Assembly (NCBI RefSeq): GCF_003999975.1
Contig: NZ_RJAC01000009.1
Coordinates: 124,001-188,000, forward strand
DNA from: Actinoplanes solisilvae
Lineage (GTDB): Bacteria; Actinomycetota; Actinomycetes; Mycobacteriales; Micromonosporaceae
Length of the DNA: 64,000 bases
Direction of reading: 5' to 3'
Positions 54,101 through 61,530 of this stretch are shown here, in pieces; position 1 is the first letter of the stretch, and each line of letters opens with the position of its first letter. The notes beneath the pieces are model-generated. The model was not told the origin of the DNA. It saw only the letters and a list, made by a program, of their open reading frames with translations, and ran no database searches. Position numbers and translations under genes: made by a program.

Positions 54101-54358
54101 GTGTCGCTGAGCGCGGCCGAACTGGCCGCCCTCAAGGGCCGCCCCCGCGAAGCAGCCCAACTGCTGGGCGCGGCCGCACGCCTGCGGGGCAACCATGACC
54201 ACAGCAACCCGCAGATCCGCGAACTCAGCGACCGCCTCCACGACGAGCTGAGCGAAGACCTCTTCGCCGAGGCGTACGCCCTGGGCTGGAACGCCGACGG
54301 CAAAACCGCGTCGGCTCTGGTGGGCCGCTCCGACCTGCGCCTGGGCCGTTCCACCTGA
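51134..54358 (+). CDS. AfsR/SARP-family regulator with BTAD, NB-ARC-type ATPase and TPR-like domains
   Basis: 1074 aa from ATG 51134. N-terminal OmpR-like DNA-binding region (about 1-90: RGLLVRLALAGGRAVDAGTL, VDALWPDERPGDPPNALQSL, VSRLRKTV) and BTAD domain (about 95-240). The ATPase starts near 255 (LPAPLTSFVGRDDDLARVDT) with P-loop GPGGAGKTRLAIES and LLVVDNCEHLID. A helical repeat region forms the C-terminal half (about 600-1074). Such proteins activate secondary metabolism or stress genes in actinomycetes. It is divergent from tctC (130 bp between starts) and may control that operon; no biosynthetic cluster is nearby. Confidence 0.92.
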   Translation: MDLRVTLLGAFEVRRGDAVVPVPGARLRGLLVRLALAGGRAVDAGTLVDALWPDERPGDPPNALQSLVSRLRKTVAVAQVEGGYRLDIAPGDVDVLRYEKLAADGRDRLRAGDHREAAALLDEAAALWSDPVGAEPAVIAAVAPATATRLARTSVETAADLAEAELALGRLASAADRLTTLLAEQPVDERAAALLMDVLEAQGRQAEALALYEQVRESLADSLGADPGAALRQRHMRLLQGPSPVSAGSAVDLAPSNLPAPLTSFVGRDDDLARVDTLLAAGRLVTVLGPGGAGKTRLAIESGRRHRHEYGDGTWLVDLAAITEPAKVAAAVQTSIGLRGAALFAEANKVRAESDEVEQLADTLEGRETLLVVDNCEHLIDAVAHLVAALLPRCTGLRVLATSREPLAVDGEGLVPLGPLTLPDPEDGVAQARRAASVRLFIERAAAVRPGFDVDEDTLGDVVRVVRALDGMPLALELAAARLRTLSLAELTAGLSDRFRMLTSGNRTAAPRHRTLRAVISWSWDLLGDDERVVAERVSVLPGGVTAATAVAIRAGTSVPEVEVPELLAALVDRSILQLAPEPGRYRMLETLREYGTERLAEQGALESTRGLAARHLAQLVARLDPELRAAGQLTALSVLNAEYDNALSALRHLCDIGDGEEAVTLAMNLAWYWQMFGRHADATFWLEQALSQPAAGPTLRRDTAEAVLLLNRISTRSAMSAEAVERGEAELRALADRLLAYPALPGLSGALTAVSLFFLQEDEASLAIIRKIIDGPDVWLSGLAHLFRAQFAENQGDLQQVGADVKTALDCFARVGDRWGQATALPMRALLRQYDGDLEGALDDLRRARALARQFGSLNISDELFIDLRWIEVHMRRGDNDQAVSMLHATRERAERSASPELLILLNALEAGLWVRLGDLPRARNLLDVAEAEMDADPSFAGDHGRAISGAIRATLCVKLGDEAGAEKALTRAYAAAIETRDMPIMSLVSLSAAELAALKGRPREAAQLLGAAARLRGNHDHSNPQIRELSDRLHDELSEDLFAEAYALGWNADGKTASALVGRSDLRLGRST

Positions 54359-54371
54359 CCCGGTCGTGCTC

Positions 54372-54878
54372 CTATGAGCGCCCGTCCCCGTCCCCGTTCC
54401 CGTCCCTGTCGCGAGGCCCGTTCCGGTCCAGCTCTTCCGTGAAATATCGACCGAGGTCGGGGAAATCGAGTGGCTTCTCTTTCACGATCGCGCGGAACAG
54501 CGGCGTCTTGGCCATCTCTTCGGCCACCGAGGCCCAGCCTCCGTGTTCGTCGTCGGGGAAACGTTCGCCCACTCGTATCGCATGGTCGACGGCACCCGCC
54601 ATCTGGTCGGCCACGATGAGAGCACGATCGAGGTCCTCACCGACGAGGTCCACGGGTCTGCGCTGAAAGATGTACGGCCTGAGGTCCGGCCGTTGGAAAA
54701 GCATGGCCAGTCCGGCGTCGTACCGTTCATTCGCGTGATGCAATGCGTCGTATCTACTGTAGAGGTTGGAGATGTGTATCTGCTTCTGCAGCCGACGCGT
54801 CTGCAAAGAGGCGAAATACAGCGCAAAAACGACTCCGACCAAACTGATCACCTGGGCAGATTCAGGCAGTCGAAGCAT
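54372..54878 (-). CDS. Hypothetical single-helix membrane protein, probably truncated by IS30 insertion
   Basis: 168 aa. The ATG at 54878 lies inside the terminal inverted repeat of the IS30 element, so the first eight residues are element-derived and the original N-terminus is probably lost. A membrane helix follows (VISLVGVVFALYFASLQTRR), then a soluble helical part (YSRYDALHHANERYDAGLAM; LIVADQMAGAVDHAI) and a low-complexity tail RDRDGNGDGDGR. It resembles small actinomycete proteins with one N-terminal helix. Expression from the element's end is possible. Confidence 0.6.
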   Translation of the reverse strand: MLRLPESAQVISLVGVVFALYFASLQTRRLQKQIHISNLYSRYDALHHANERYDAGLAMLFQRPDLRPYIFQRRPVDLVGEDLDRALIVADQMAGAVDHAIRVGERFPDDEHGGWASVAEEMAKTPLFRAIVKEKPLDFPDLGRYFTEELDRNGPRDRDGNGDGDGRS

Positions 54879-55902
54879 GTGACTCTACGAGTTCGGTGAA
54901 TATCTCGGAGGGCTTCTTCCAATCGAAGATCTTACGGGGTCGGTCGTTGATTTCGGCGGCGACCCGGGCGAGGTAGTCGGGGCTGGAGGTGATCGGGACG
55001 CCTTTCGGGAAGTATTCGCGGACGATCCGGTTCAGGTTTTCGTTGCTGCCGCGCTGCCACGGGCTGTGCGGGTGGGCGAAGAACACGGGCAGGCCGGTGG
55101 CGGTGATGCTGGCGTGGCGGGCCATCTCGGCGCCGCAGTCCCAGGTCAGGGACCGGCGGATCTGCGGCGGGAGGCCGTCGGTGGCGGCGATGACTGCGTC
55201 GGTGACGGTGAGCGAGTCGCGGCCGGTCAGCGGGACCAGGATCAGGAATCGTGAGGTGCGTTCGACCAGGGTGGCGACGGCGGTCTTGCCGTTCTTGCCG
55301 ATCACCAGGTCGCCTTCCCAGTGCCCGGGCACGGCGCGGCCTTCGACGTCGGCGGGTCGTTCGTCGAGGTAGCAGGGCTCGCGGATGCGGGGCGCCGGCT
55401 CGGGTCGAGGCCCGGAGCGGCGGGCCGGGCGGCCGGTGCGCAGGGCGATCAGCTCGCGGGCGAGGGTGGAGACAGGCTGGGCGTAGACCCACTGGTAGAT
55501 GGCTTCGTGTGACACCCGCACAGCGTTGTCGCCGGGCACCAGCTCGGGCAAGCGACCCGCGATCGAGGCCGGCGACCACCCGGCCCGCAACCGCTCGACC
55601 ACCACCTTGCGTAGCCGGGGCGACCGGTCGACGGCGAACAGCTTCGGCCGTTTACGGGCCGCTGCGGCGGCGATGTCCGCGGCCATCGCCCGTACCCGGT
55701 CCGGCCGCCGTGCCGGGCGACTTCCCGCGACACGATCGACGGGTCCCGGGCGATCCGAACCCCGATTTCCTTATACAGCAAGCCTTCCGCGAGTCCGCGG
55801 GAAATCTCTTCACGGTCGTTCGATGTCAGCGGTACACGCACGGCGGGCATCCTGTCCCACCGAACCATCAAGATCAAATGCTACGACCGCCTGAACTCGC
55901 CC
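54853..55902 (-). mobile_element. IS30-family insertion sequence, about 1.05 kb
   Basis: Imperfect terminal inverted repeats of about 29 bp: left end reads GGGCAGATTCAGGCAGTCGA then AGCATGTGA (54853-54881). The right end, read inward, is GGGCGAGTTCAGGCGGTCGT then AGCATTTGA (55874-55902); they agree at 23 of 29 positions. The frameshifted transposase fills the interior. No clear target duplication is visible. Confidence 0.8.
54862..55850 (-). pseudogene. IS30-family transposase, disrupted by a frameshift
   Basis: The N-terminal part (from ATG 55850) has the IS30 helix-turn-helix: LTSNDREEISRGLAEGLLYK, EIGVRIARDPSIVSREVARH, GGRTGY. One base is missing near 55697, and the protein continues in another frame as MAADIAAAAARKRPKLFAVD to the DDE catalytic domain: PGHWEGDLVIGK (first Asp), RSLTWDCGAEMARH (second Asp) and SPWQRGSNENLNRIVREYFP (Glu region). 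No slippery A or G run is present at the junction, so programmed frameshifting is unlikely. The copy is probably inactive unless this is a sequencing error. Confidence 0.85.
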
Positions 55903-56109
55903 TGAAGAAAATTCCCGACCATCTGCTCCCACCCGTCACCGCCCGATCAATTCACCATATAGCGCTCTGTCAATGAGTGAGCAAAACGATGAGGCACCGC
56001 TTCCAACATCCCGCGAGAAGGCTTGCCCGTGACGGACAAAGGGTTGCAAAACCGGCACCCGATAGTGCATCATCGCCGCCATGACTGACGCCCCGGACAC
56101 ACGTCCGAC

Positions 56110-56484
56110 GTGCACCGAAGCGTGCTGCTGACAGCTGGCGAGACCGCATGGATCGAGGAGCGAGAGACCCAGGACTCCGATTGCCGGTATCCGGATCGAT
56201 GCGAATACGAGGCCGGGCATACCGGACCCCACGCGGCGTTGACCGCCACTCCCTACGACGGGAAAGGATCCTACGACACAGACAGAAGTGCTTGGCTGTT
56301 TTGGAACGATCAAGCAACGCGACGCATTGAGTACGTCGAACTATGCCCCTTGGAGTCACTCGGAAGCGACGACGTGTATTGCGCCTGGCCCCTCGACCAC
56401 CCCGGCGCCCACGAGTATCAGCTTCGTCCCCAACAACAGGTGAGCCTGTTCACGGCAGTTGTTCTTGAACCGCCGAACCTCTAG
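56110..56484 (+). CDS. Hypothetical protein with two Cys/His motifs (124 aa)
   Basis: GTG start at 56110 (no strong ribosome binding site). Two similar blocks: CRYPDRCEYEAGHTGPH (about 25-41) and CPLESLGSDDVYCAWPLDHPGAH (about 78-100). Each has two cysteines followed by a GH or H-x-G-x-H cluster, which could bind a metal. Third codon positions are less GC-biased than in neighbouring core genes, consistent with recent acquisition. No family recognised. Confidence 0.55.
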   Translation: MHRSVLLTAGETAWIEERETQDSDCRYPDRCEYEAGHTGPHAALTATPYDGKGSYDTDRSAWLFWNDQATRRIEYVELCPLESLGSDDVYCAWPLDHPGAHEYQLRPQQQVSLFTAVVLEPPNL

Positions 56485-56547
56485 ACCTCCGCCGCGTCCA
56501 GGACAAACGCTTGTTCTCGCGAACGTCGCTCCATGAAAGCAGGGAAC

Positions 56548-56867
56548 TCACGGAGCGGGGCCCGAGGACTCACCAGTCCACGGGCCGGAATTGGAATGCC
56601 GGGCCTCGGCGGGTTCACCGAGCGCTTCGGCCGCCATCCCGGTCATGTCGCGCCAACTGGTTGCTGCGGGCAAGGGCAGCCCGTCGACGTCCAGGAAGAC
56701 TTCACTGCCGCCGTAATCCCGGTGCACCTCGGCTAACGGGACCGAAAGCTCCAGGTCAGTCTGGCCGGCAGGCCGATACTCGGGTTGTCGAAGAGCAAGC
56801 CGGCCCACGTTCCGTCACTCACCGGCACCATGTCGTGAACGGTCAGGCCGTCCTCGTCGTCAGTCAC
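56548..56867 (-). pseudogene. Possible frameshifted small hypothetical gene
   Basis: A first frame from GTG 56867 encodes VTDDEDGLTVHDMVPVSDGT and WAGLLFDNPSIGLPA. A second frame, entered near 56765, continues GQTDLELSVPLAEVHRDYGG and SEVFLDVDGLPLP to the stop at 56548. The two join into one sensible acidic protein if one base is restored. No family recognised. It lies in the same accessory patch as the IS30 copy. Confidence 0.35.
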
Positions 56868-57061
56868 CCCAGGACTATTCCACGGACGAGTGGCGGACTC
56901 GGCGCAGCGTGGCGTGCACCGACCCACGGAAAATTGTGCTCATGAGGCTGCCGGACGGCGCCAGGCGAACACCCGACACGTCATTGCCATGCGCGGATCA
57001 CGGCTATATGAGTGATGTCTTTCGAATGTTCGCACGCTTTCAGCACAGTGCCGAAATGGAG

Positions 57062-57841
57062 TCACAGCCGCAGCAAGGTCACTTTGATTCGAAGGAACTC
57101 ATCGGATTTCTTGGGTAGTCCCGTAATGCTGATCATCGCCCACCGGCCCTGACCCGTCAAGACGCACGCCTTGGTACCCACGGAGGCGAAGACGGCGTCG
57201 ATCGAATCGCTACCGGTGGTTGTTCTCAGCTTCAGGCAGTCCACGGGGGTGGCGTGCGCTTCCATTACCTGAAATACCCCTCGTTTGATTTTTCGTTTTG
57301 GCGCCTGAGGGACGTACAGCTGCCATTCTTTCAAATTGCTTTCCAATCTGCTCCGGTAAAGATCGTCGGTACTTGCCTCCCGACTACCGTAATTTGGGGG
57401 CCGATCGGTGTCGACATCGATATCGTATGCGTAGCCGCCTCGCATTGGGAGATCGAAGACATAGTAGACACGGGGATCGCTGATCCCGCTACTCGGCCGT
57501 GTCGACGGTGGAGGGATGTGTGGCGAAGACCCAGATCCTATTGTGTCGGCTGAGCTGCTTACGGTTGCCCGAGTACCGTTCTCGGAGACGCCTGCCGTCC
57601 CCGCGGATCCCGCCGCGGTTGGGCGAGCGGCCCGATCTCGTTCGTCTTTGTCACCTTGCCAGGACAGGAAGGCGACAACCACGCCGATCAGGGTGAGCAC
57701 GAGGCTGATGACACCGATCAGGCCACCGGTCTTGGGATCTCCCAGCACGCCGAGGCGTTTACGGCGAGCGACCCGGCCGCTACGCGACGTGGCTTGAGTG
57801 GTGATTTCGAACACCTCCAAAGGGGAGTGGCCGGTGACCAT
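57062..57841 (-). CDS. Hypothetical membrane-anchored protein
   Basis: 259 aa from ATG 57841 (GGGGGTG at 9 nt); the frame is open to 58066 but that part has poor codon bias. Basic cytoplasmic N-terminus (VARRKRLGVLGDPKTG), one membrane helix (GLIGVISLVLTLIGVVVAFL), a Ser/Thr/Gly/Pro linker, and an extracellular domain of about 130 residues (YYVFDLPMRGGYAYDIDVDT; ESNLKEWQLYVPQA; VDCLKLRTTTGSDSIDAVFA) with two cysteines that could bridge. GC bias is weaker than in the core genes. Function unknown. Confidence 0.65.
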   Translation of the reverse strand: MVTGHSPLEVFEITTQATSRSGRVARRKRLGVLGDPKTGGLIGVISLVLTLIGVVVAFLSWQGDKDERDRAARPTAAGSAGTAGVSENGTRATVSSSADTIGSGSSPHIPPPSTRPSSGISDPRVYYVFDLPMRGGYAYDIDVDTDRPPNYGSREASTDDLYRSRLESNLKEWQLYVPQAPKRKIKRGVFQVMEAHATPVDCLKLRTTTGSDSIDAVFASVGTKACVLTGQGRWAMISITGLPKKSDEFLRIKVTLLRL

Positions 57842-58077
57842 CTCTGAATTCACCCCCGGCCGGGTGGGAACGAAACTAACAAGACCATCGACAGTGCGAA
57901 AATCTATGATCTCCGTTTCTTTGTCCGGTAGACGACAGAAATCTTCCGAACGATGATGGCCCTCTGATCGGCCGATGTACCGACGGCCGAAAATCTCGCT
58001 GTTTCGAGTCCGTAACCGAAATCCGGAAACATGATCGGACAACGCGAAAGGAATTCCCATCTGCATGATCGGCTGCG

Positions 58078-58350
58078 GTCGGGTAGCCCCGACGCATTGC
58101 TGCGCCGGGGTCCCTCAGAACCGTGCGTGCAATTCGCGCGGCACACGGCTCAAGCAAGCCACTGGGGCGATTTCAGGAGTGCAGAGGTGCTGGTTCCTGC
58201 TGTCCGTCAGTGGTTCGGCGGAGGCAGGCCGGGTCGGGTGCCCTCTTAACCCCGGAGGCGACGGTATCCACTGACCGGGAGCTACGTCTCGGGCATCAAC
58301 CCGACCTCCAATCGACGTACTCACTCACTTCGTGCGACCTCGTGTCGCAC
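58078..58350 (-). ncRNA. Miniature group II intron without reverse transcriptase ORF
   Basis: Domain V is clear: a 34-nt element at 58118-58151 that begins GAGCCGTGTGCC and ends ACGCACGGTTC, with the catalytic AGC in the 5' strand. Domain VI follows (CCCCGGCGCA, loop GCAA, TGCGTCGGGG), then the 3' end CTACCCGAC at 58078. The proposed 5' end, GTGCGAC at 58350, fits the GUGYG consensus and forms a GTGCGAC/GTCGCAC hairpin typical of domain I. Only 273 nt lie between the ends, so most of domains I-IV and the maturase gene are missing. The 3' part is firm; the 5' end is tentative. Confidence 0.7.
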
Positions 58351-58488
58351 CTCTCATCGACAGAAGAGCGCGTCATCGTCGGTTGGAGTGCGGGAAGCAA
58401 CTGGACGGTCAGGTGCGGGGTTCGGCCTTGGTGACGATGGGCTTCTGTGGTTGCGGGCATCATGCGGCGGTCGGTGGTGACGGCGAAA

Positions 58489-58531
58489 GCTGGGCCGATG
58501 GGATGGACTCGGTCCATCCCATCGGCCCAGC
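58489..58531 (-). terminator. Perfect 20-bp hairpin terminator after the DrrB-type permease
   Basis: GCTGGGCCGATGGGATGGAC and its exact reverse complement are separated by 3 nt, 13 bp beyond the permease stop. No U-run. Confidence 0.85.
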
Positions 58532-58544
58532 CGGGGTGAGGTGG

Positions 58545-59372
58545 TCAGGTGCGGCGGGCGTAGGCGCGCAGGGCCAGCGGGACGAAGACCACCAGCAGGC
58601 CCGCCATCCAGGCCAGGGTGACCAGCAGGTGGTCGGCGACCGGGCCGCCGATCAGCAGGCCTCGGATTGTGGCTACCAGTGGGGTGATCGGGTTGACGTG
58701 GACGAAGGCCTGCAGCCACCCGGGCAGCGTGTCGGTCTGGACGAAGACGTTGCTGCCGAAGGAGAGCGGGAAGACCAGCAGGAACATGACGCCCTGGACG
58801 GCGCCCGACGTGCGGACCAGCATGCCGACCCAGACCGAGATCCAGCAGAAGCAGAGCCCGAAGCCGATAGACAGGGCGACCGCGGCGACGGCCGGGACGA
58901 AGCCGGTGTCGACTCGGAAGCCCATGATGTAGCCGAAGCCGAGCATGACGACGCAGACGGTCAGGTAGCGCACGATGTCGGCCGCGACCGCGCCGACCAG
59001 TGGTGCTGAGCGGGCTACCGGCAGGGACCGGAAGCGGTCGAAGACACCTTTTTCGATGTCGGCGTTGAGGTTCTGGCCGAGCGCGATGCCGCCTAGGGCC
59101 AGCGATTGGGCCAGCAGGCCGGGCAGCAGGAACTGCAGGTATTCGCCGCGGTCGCCGGTGCCGATCGCGCCACCGAACAGGTAGGTGAAGATCAGTAGGA
59201 AGATGACCGGCTGCAGGGTGACGTCGATCAGGGCCTCGGGCGTACGGGCTGTTTTGATCAGGCTGCGGCGGGCCAGGGCGAGGCTGTGCCTGATTAACGC
59301 CGCCAGTGCGCCGCCGCGTGGACGGTCGAGGTCGCCGGCGAGGCCGCGGGTGGGGACGTCGAGGGTGGTCAT
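58545..59372 (-). CDS. ABC-2 type permease of a DrrAB-like exporter
   Basis: 275 aa from ATG 59372, six membrane helices. Family features: RTPEALIDVTLQPVIFLLIF, FLLPGLLAQSLALGGIALGQ, NLNADIEKGVFDRFRSLPVA, GLCFCWISVWVGMLVRTSGA and PITPLVATIRGLLIGGP. This matches the DrrB/ABC2 permease group for daunorubicin-like drugs or other hydrophobic compounds. It overlaps the ATPase gene by 4 bp. Confidence 0.92.
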   Translation of the reverse strand: MTTLDVPTRGLAGDLDRPRGGALAALIRHSLALARRSLIKTARTPEALIDVTLQPVIFLLIFTYLFGGAIGTGDRGEYLQFLLPGLLAQSLALGGIALGQNLNADIEKGVFDRFRSLPVARSAPLVGAVAADIVRYLTVCVVMLGFGYIMGFRVDTGFVPAVAAVALSIGFGLCFCWISVWVGMLVRTSGAVQGVMFLLVFPLSFGSNVFVQTDTLPGWLQAFVHVNPITPLVATIRGLLIGGPVADHLLVTLAWMAGLLVVFVPLALRAYARRT

Positions 59373-60355
59373 ACCAGTTCACTCTCCTTGGGGGCGTCGT
59401 TGCGGGGATCGGTGGTCAGGGCGTGGAAGACCTCGTCGAGGCTGGGCAGGTGCAGGCCCAGGTCGATGAGTTCGACGCCGGCGCGGCGCAGTTCGGGTAC
59501 GGCGATGTCGAGCGCGGTGTCGGCGGCGACGGGAACGCTGACCGCGCCCCCGCGGGTGCCGGCGGCCTCGTCGGCTGACGCCTTCGTGCCGGGGGCGGCG
59601 ACCAGGTCGAGAACCTTGAGCACGTCGGGCACCTTGGCCGGGTCGGCCGGGCGTACGCGAAGGGTCAGACCTCCGACGCGGCGCTTGAGCCCGTCGGGGG
59701 TGTCGTGAGCGATCACGCGGCCCTGGTTGATGACCACGATCTCGTCGGCCAGGGCATCGGCCTCCTCCAGGTATTGCGTGGTCAGCAGCACGCTGGCGCC
59801 CTGCGTGACCTGGGTGCGTACGACGCCCCACATGTCCTCGCGCTTGGCCGGGTCGAGACCGGTGGTCGGCTCGTCGAGGAAGATCACCTCGGGGTGGCCG
59901 ACGAGGCTGGCGGCCAGGTCGAGCCGGCGCCGCATGCCGCCCGAGTAGGTCTTGGCCATCCGGCCGGCCGCCTCGGTCAGGTCGAACCACTCGAGCAGCT
60001 CGGCCGCGCGCTTCCGCGCGTCGCGGGTGGTCAGGTCGAGCAGCCGGCCGATCAGCACCAGGTTCTGGGTGCCGGTCAGGTCCTCGTCGACGCTCGCGTA
60101 CTGCCCGGTCAGGCCGATGCGGCGGCGCACCCGGCCGGGCTCCTTGAGCACGTCGATGCCCGCGACCTCGGCCGTGCCCGCGTCGGGTTTGAGCAGCGTG
60201 GCCAGGACCCGTACGGCGGTGGTCTTGCCCGCGCCGTTGGGCCCGAGCACGCCGAGCACCGTCCCCCGGCGCATGGCGAGGTCGACCCCGTCCAGCGCCT
60301 GCGTCTTGCCGAACCGCTTGCGCAGGCCCTCCGCCCGCACCACGAGATCACTCAT
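59369..60355 (-). CDS. ATP-binding protein of a DrrAB-like ABC exporter
   Basis: 328 aa from ATG 60355 with GGGAGGAA upstream. Walker A GPNGAGKTT, Q-loop TGQYASVDEDLTG, signature YSGGMRRRLDLAASL, Walker B VIFLDEPTTGLD, and the DrrA-type C-terminal extension (LPSLDEVFHALTTDP). It energises the overlapping permease. The neighbouring 240-bp promoter region has no obvious regulator gene; the divergent gene encodes an alpha/beta hydrolase. Confidence 0.93.
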   Translation of the reverse strand: MSDLVVRAEGLRKRFGKTQALDGVDLAMRRGTVLGVLGPNGAGKTTAVRVLATLLKPDAGTAEVAGIDVLKEPGRVRRRIGLTGQYASVDEDLTGTQNLVLIGRLLDLTTRDARKRAAELLEWFDLTEAAGRMAKTYSGGMRRRLDLAASLVGHPEVIFLDEPTTGLDPAKREDMWGVVRTQVTQGASVLLTTQYLEEADALADEIVVINQGRVIAHDTPDGLKRRVGGLTLRVRPADPAKVPDVLKVLDLVAAPGTKASADEAAGTRGGAVSVPVAADTALDIAVPELRRAGVELIDLGLHLPSLDEVFHALTTDPRNDAPKESELV

Positions 60356-60596
60356 GGCGTTCCTCCCTCCGTTGCGGCGCCCACGGCACCGCCCACGAAG
60401 AGACTGCCGCGCCCCGCTGGCATGCCCCGCACACGCGGCTGGCACGGCCGCACACGCCGCTGAGACGGTCGCGCTGAGTCGTGACACTCAATTCAATAAG
60501 TAGTCGTTCATCACGTTGTTCTTCTCCCGGCGGTGTGGAAGACATAGCTTGACGTGCGGGAAGCGTGCCAAGAACCAACACACAGCGGAGGCCCGC

Positions 60597-61421
60597 ATGG
60601 GTTACGTGACGACCACCGACGGCGTCGAGATCTTCTACAAGGACTGGGGTTCGGGGCAGCCGATCGTCTTCAGTCACGGCTGGCCGTTGTCGGCCGACGA
60701 CTGGGACACGCAGATGCTGTTCTTCCTGTCGCAGGGCTACCGGGTCATCGCGGCCGACCGGCGCGGCCACGGGCGCAGCTCGCAGGTCAGCGACGGCCAC
60801 GACATGGACCATTACGCCGACGACCTGCTCGCCGTCATCGAGCACCTCGACCTGCACGACGTCATTCACGTCGGCCACTCCACCGGCGGCGGGGAGCTGA
60901 CCCGCTACCTCGGCCGGCACGGTGAGAGCCGCGCCGCCCGGGCGGTGCTGATCAGCGCGGTGCCGCCGCTGATGGTGCAGACCGACGCGAACCCGGGCGG
61001 CCTGCCCAAGGCGGTCTTCGACGACCTGCAGGCCCAGCTCGCGGCGAGCCGTACGACGTTCTATCGGGACCTGCCGTCCGGCCCGTTCTACGGTTACAAC
61101 CGTCCGGGCGCCGAGCCGAACGAGGCGATCATCCAGAATTGGTGGCGTCAGGGCATGGCCGGCGGCGCGAAGGCCCACTACGACGGCATCGTCGCGTTCT
61201 CGCAGACCGACTTCACCGAGGACCTCAAGAAGATCACGATCCCGGTCCTGGTCATGCACGGCACCGACGACCAGATCGTCCCGTACGCCGACGCGGGTCC
61301 TCTGTCAGCCAAGCTCGTCAAGAACGGCACCCTGAAGTCGTACGAGGGCTTCCCGCACGGCATGCCGACGACGCAGGCCGACACGATCAACAAGGACCTG
61401 CTCGAGTGGCTCAAGTCCTGA
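60597..61421 (+). CDS. Alpha/beta hydrolase of the non-haem chloroperoxidase type
   Basis: 274 aa, ATG 60597 behind GGAGGCCCGC. Oxyanion-hole HGWPLSADDWDTQM, nucleophile Ser in HVGHSTGGGELTRYL (Ser about 98), acid Asp in VMHGTDDQIVPY and catalytic His in FPHGMP. Members are serine esterases or perhydrolases with cofactor-free haloperoxidase activity as a side reaction. Length is normal. Ends at a strong hairpin. Confidence 0.93.
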   Translation: MGYVTTTDGVEIFYKDWGSGQPIVFSHGWPLSADDWDTQMLFFLSQGYRVIAADRRGHGRSSQVSDGHDMDHYADDLLAVIEHLDLHDVIHVGHSTGGGELTRYLGRHGESRAARAVLISAVPPLMVQTDANPGGLPKAVFDDLQAQLAASRTTFYRDLPSGPFYGYNRPGAEPNEAIIQNWWRQGMAGGAKAHYDGIVAFSQTDFTEDLKKITIPVLVMHGTDDQIVPYADAGPLSAKLVKNGTLKSYEGFPHGMPTTQADTINKDLLEWLKS

Positions 61422-61445
61422 TCTGATCGAAGACGGGTCGGCACC

Positions 61446-61489
61446 GCCCCGAGGTTGCTGTTTGTGATGCGGTCGAGCAACCTCGGGGC
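61446..61489 (+). terminator. Hairpin terminator after the alpha/beta hydrolase
   Basis: GCCCCGAGGTTGCT pairs exactly with AGCAACCTCGGGGC across a 16-nt loop, 25 nt after the stop. Confidence 0.8.
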
Positions 61490-61530
61490 TGCGGTCCGTG
61501 ATTGGCGGTCCGCGCCTACAGTCGTCCTCG

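Noticed and set aside
51134..54358. Biosynthetic gene cluster around the AfsR-like and LAL regulators
   Set aside because: No polyketide, peptide, terpene or lanthipeptide core enzymes are encoded nearby; such regulators often stand alone.
57842..58066. N-terminal extension of the hypothetical membrane protein up to the intron end
   Set aside because: Codon bias falls away upstream of 57841 and a plausible ribosome binding site supports the internal ATG.
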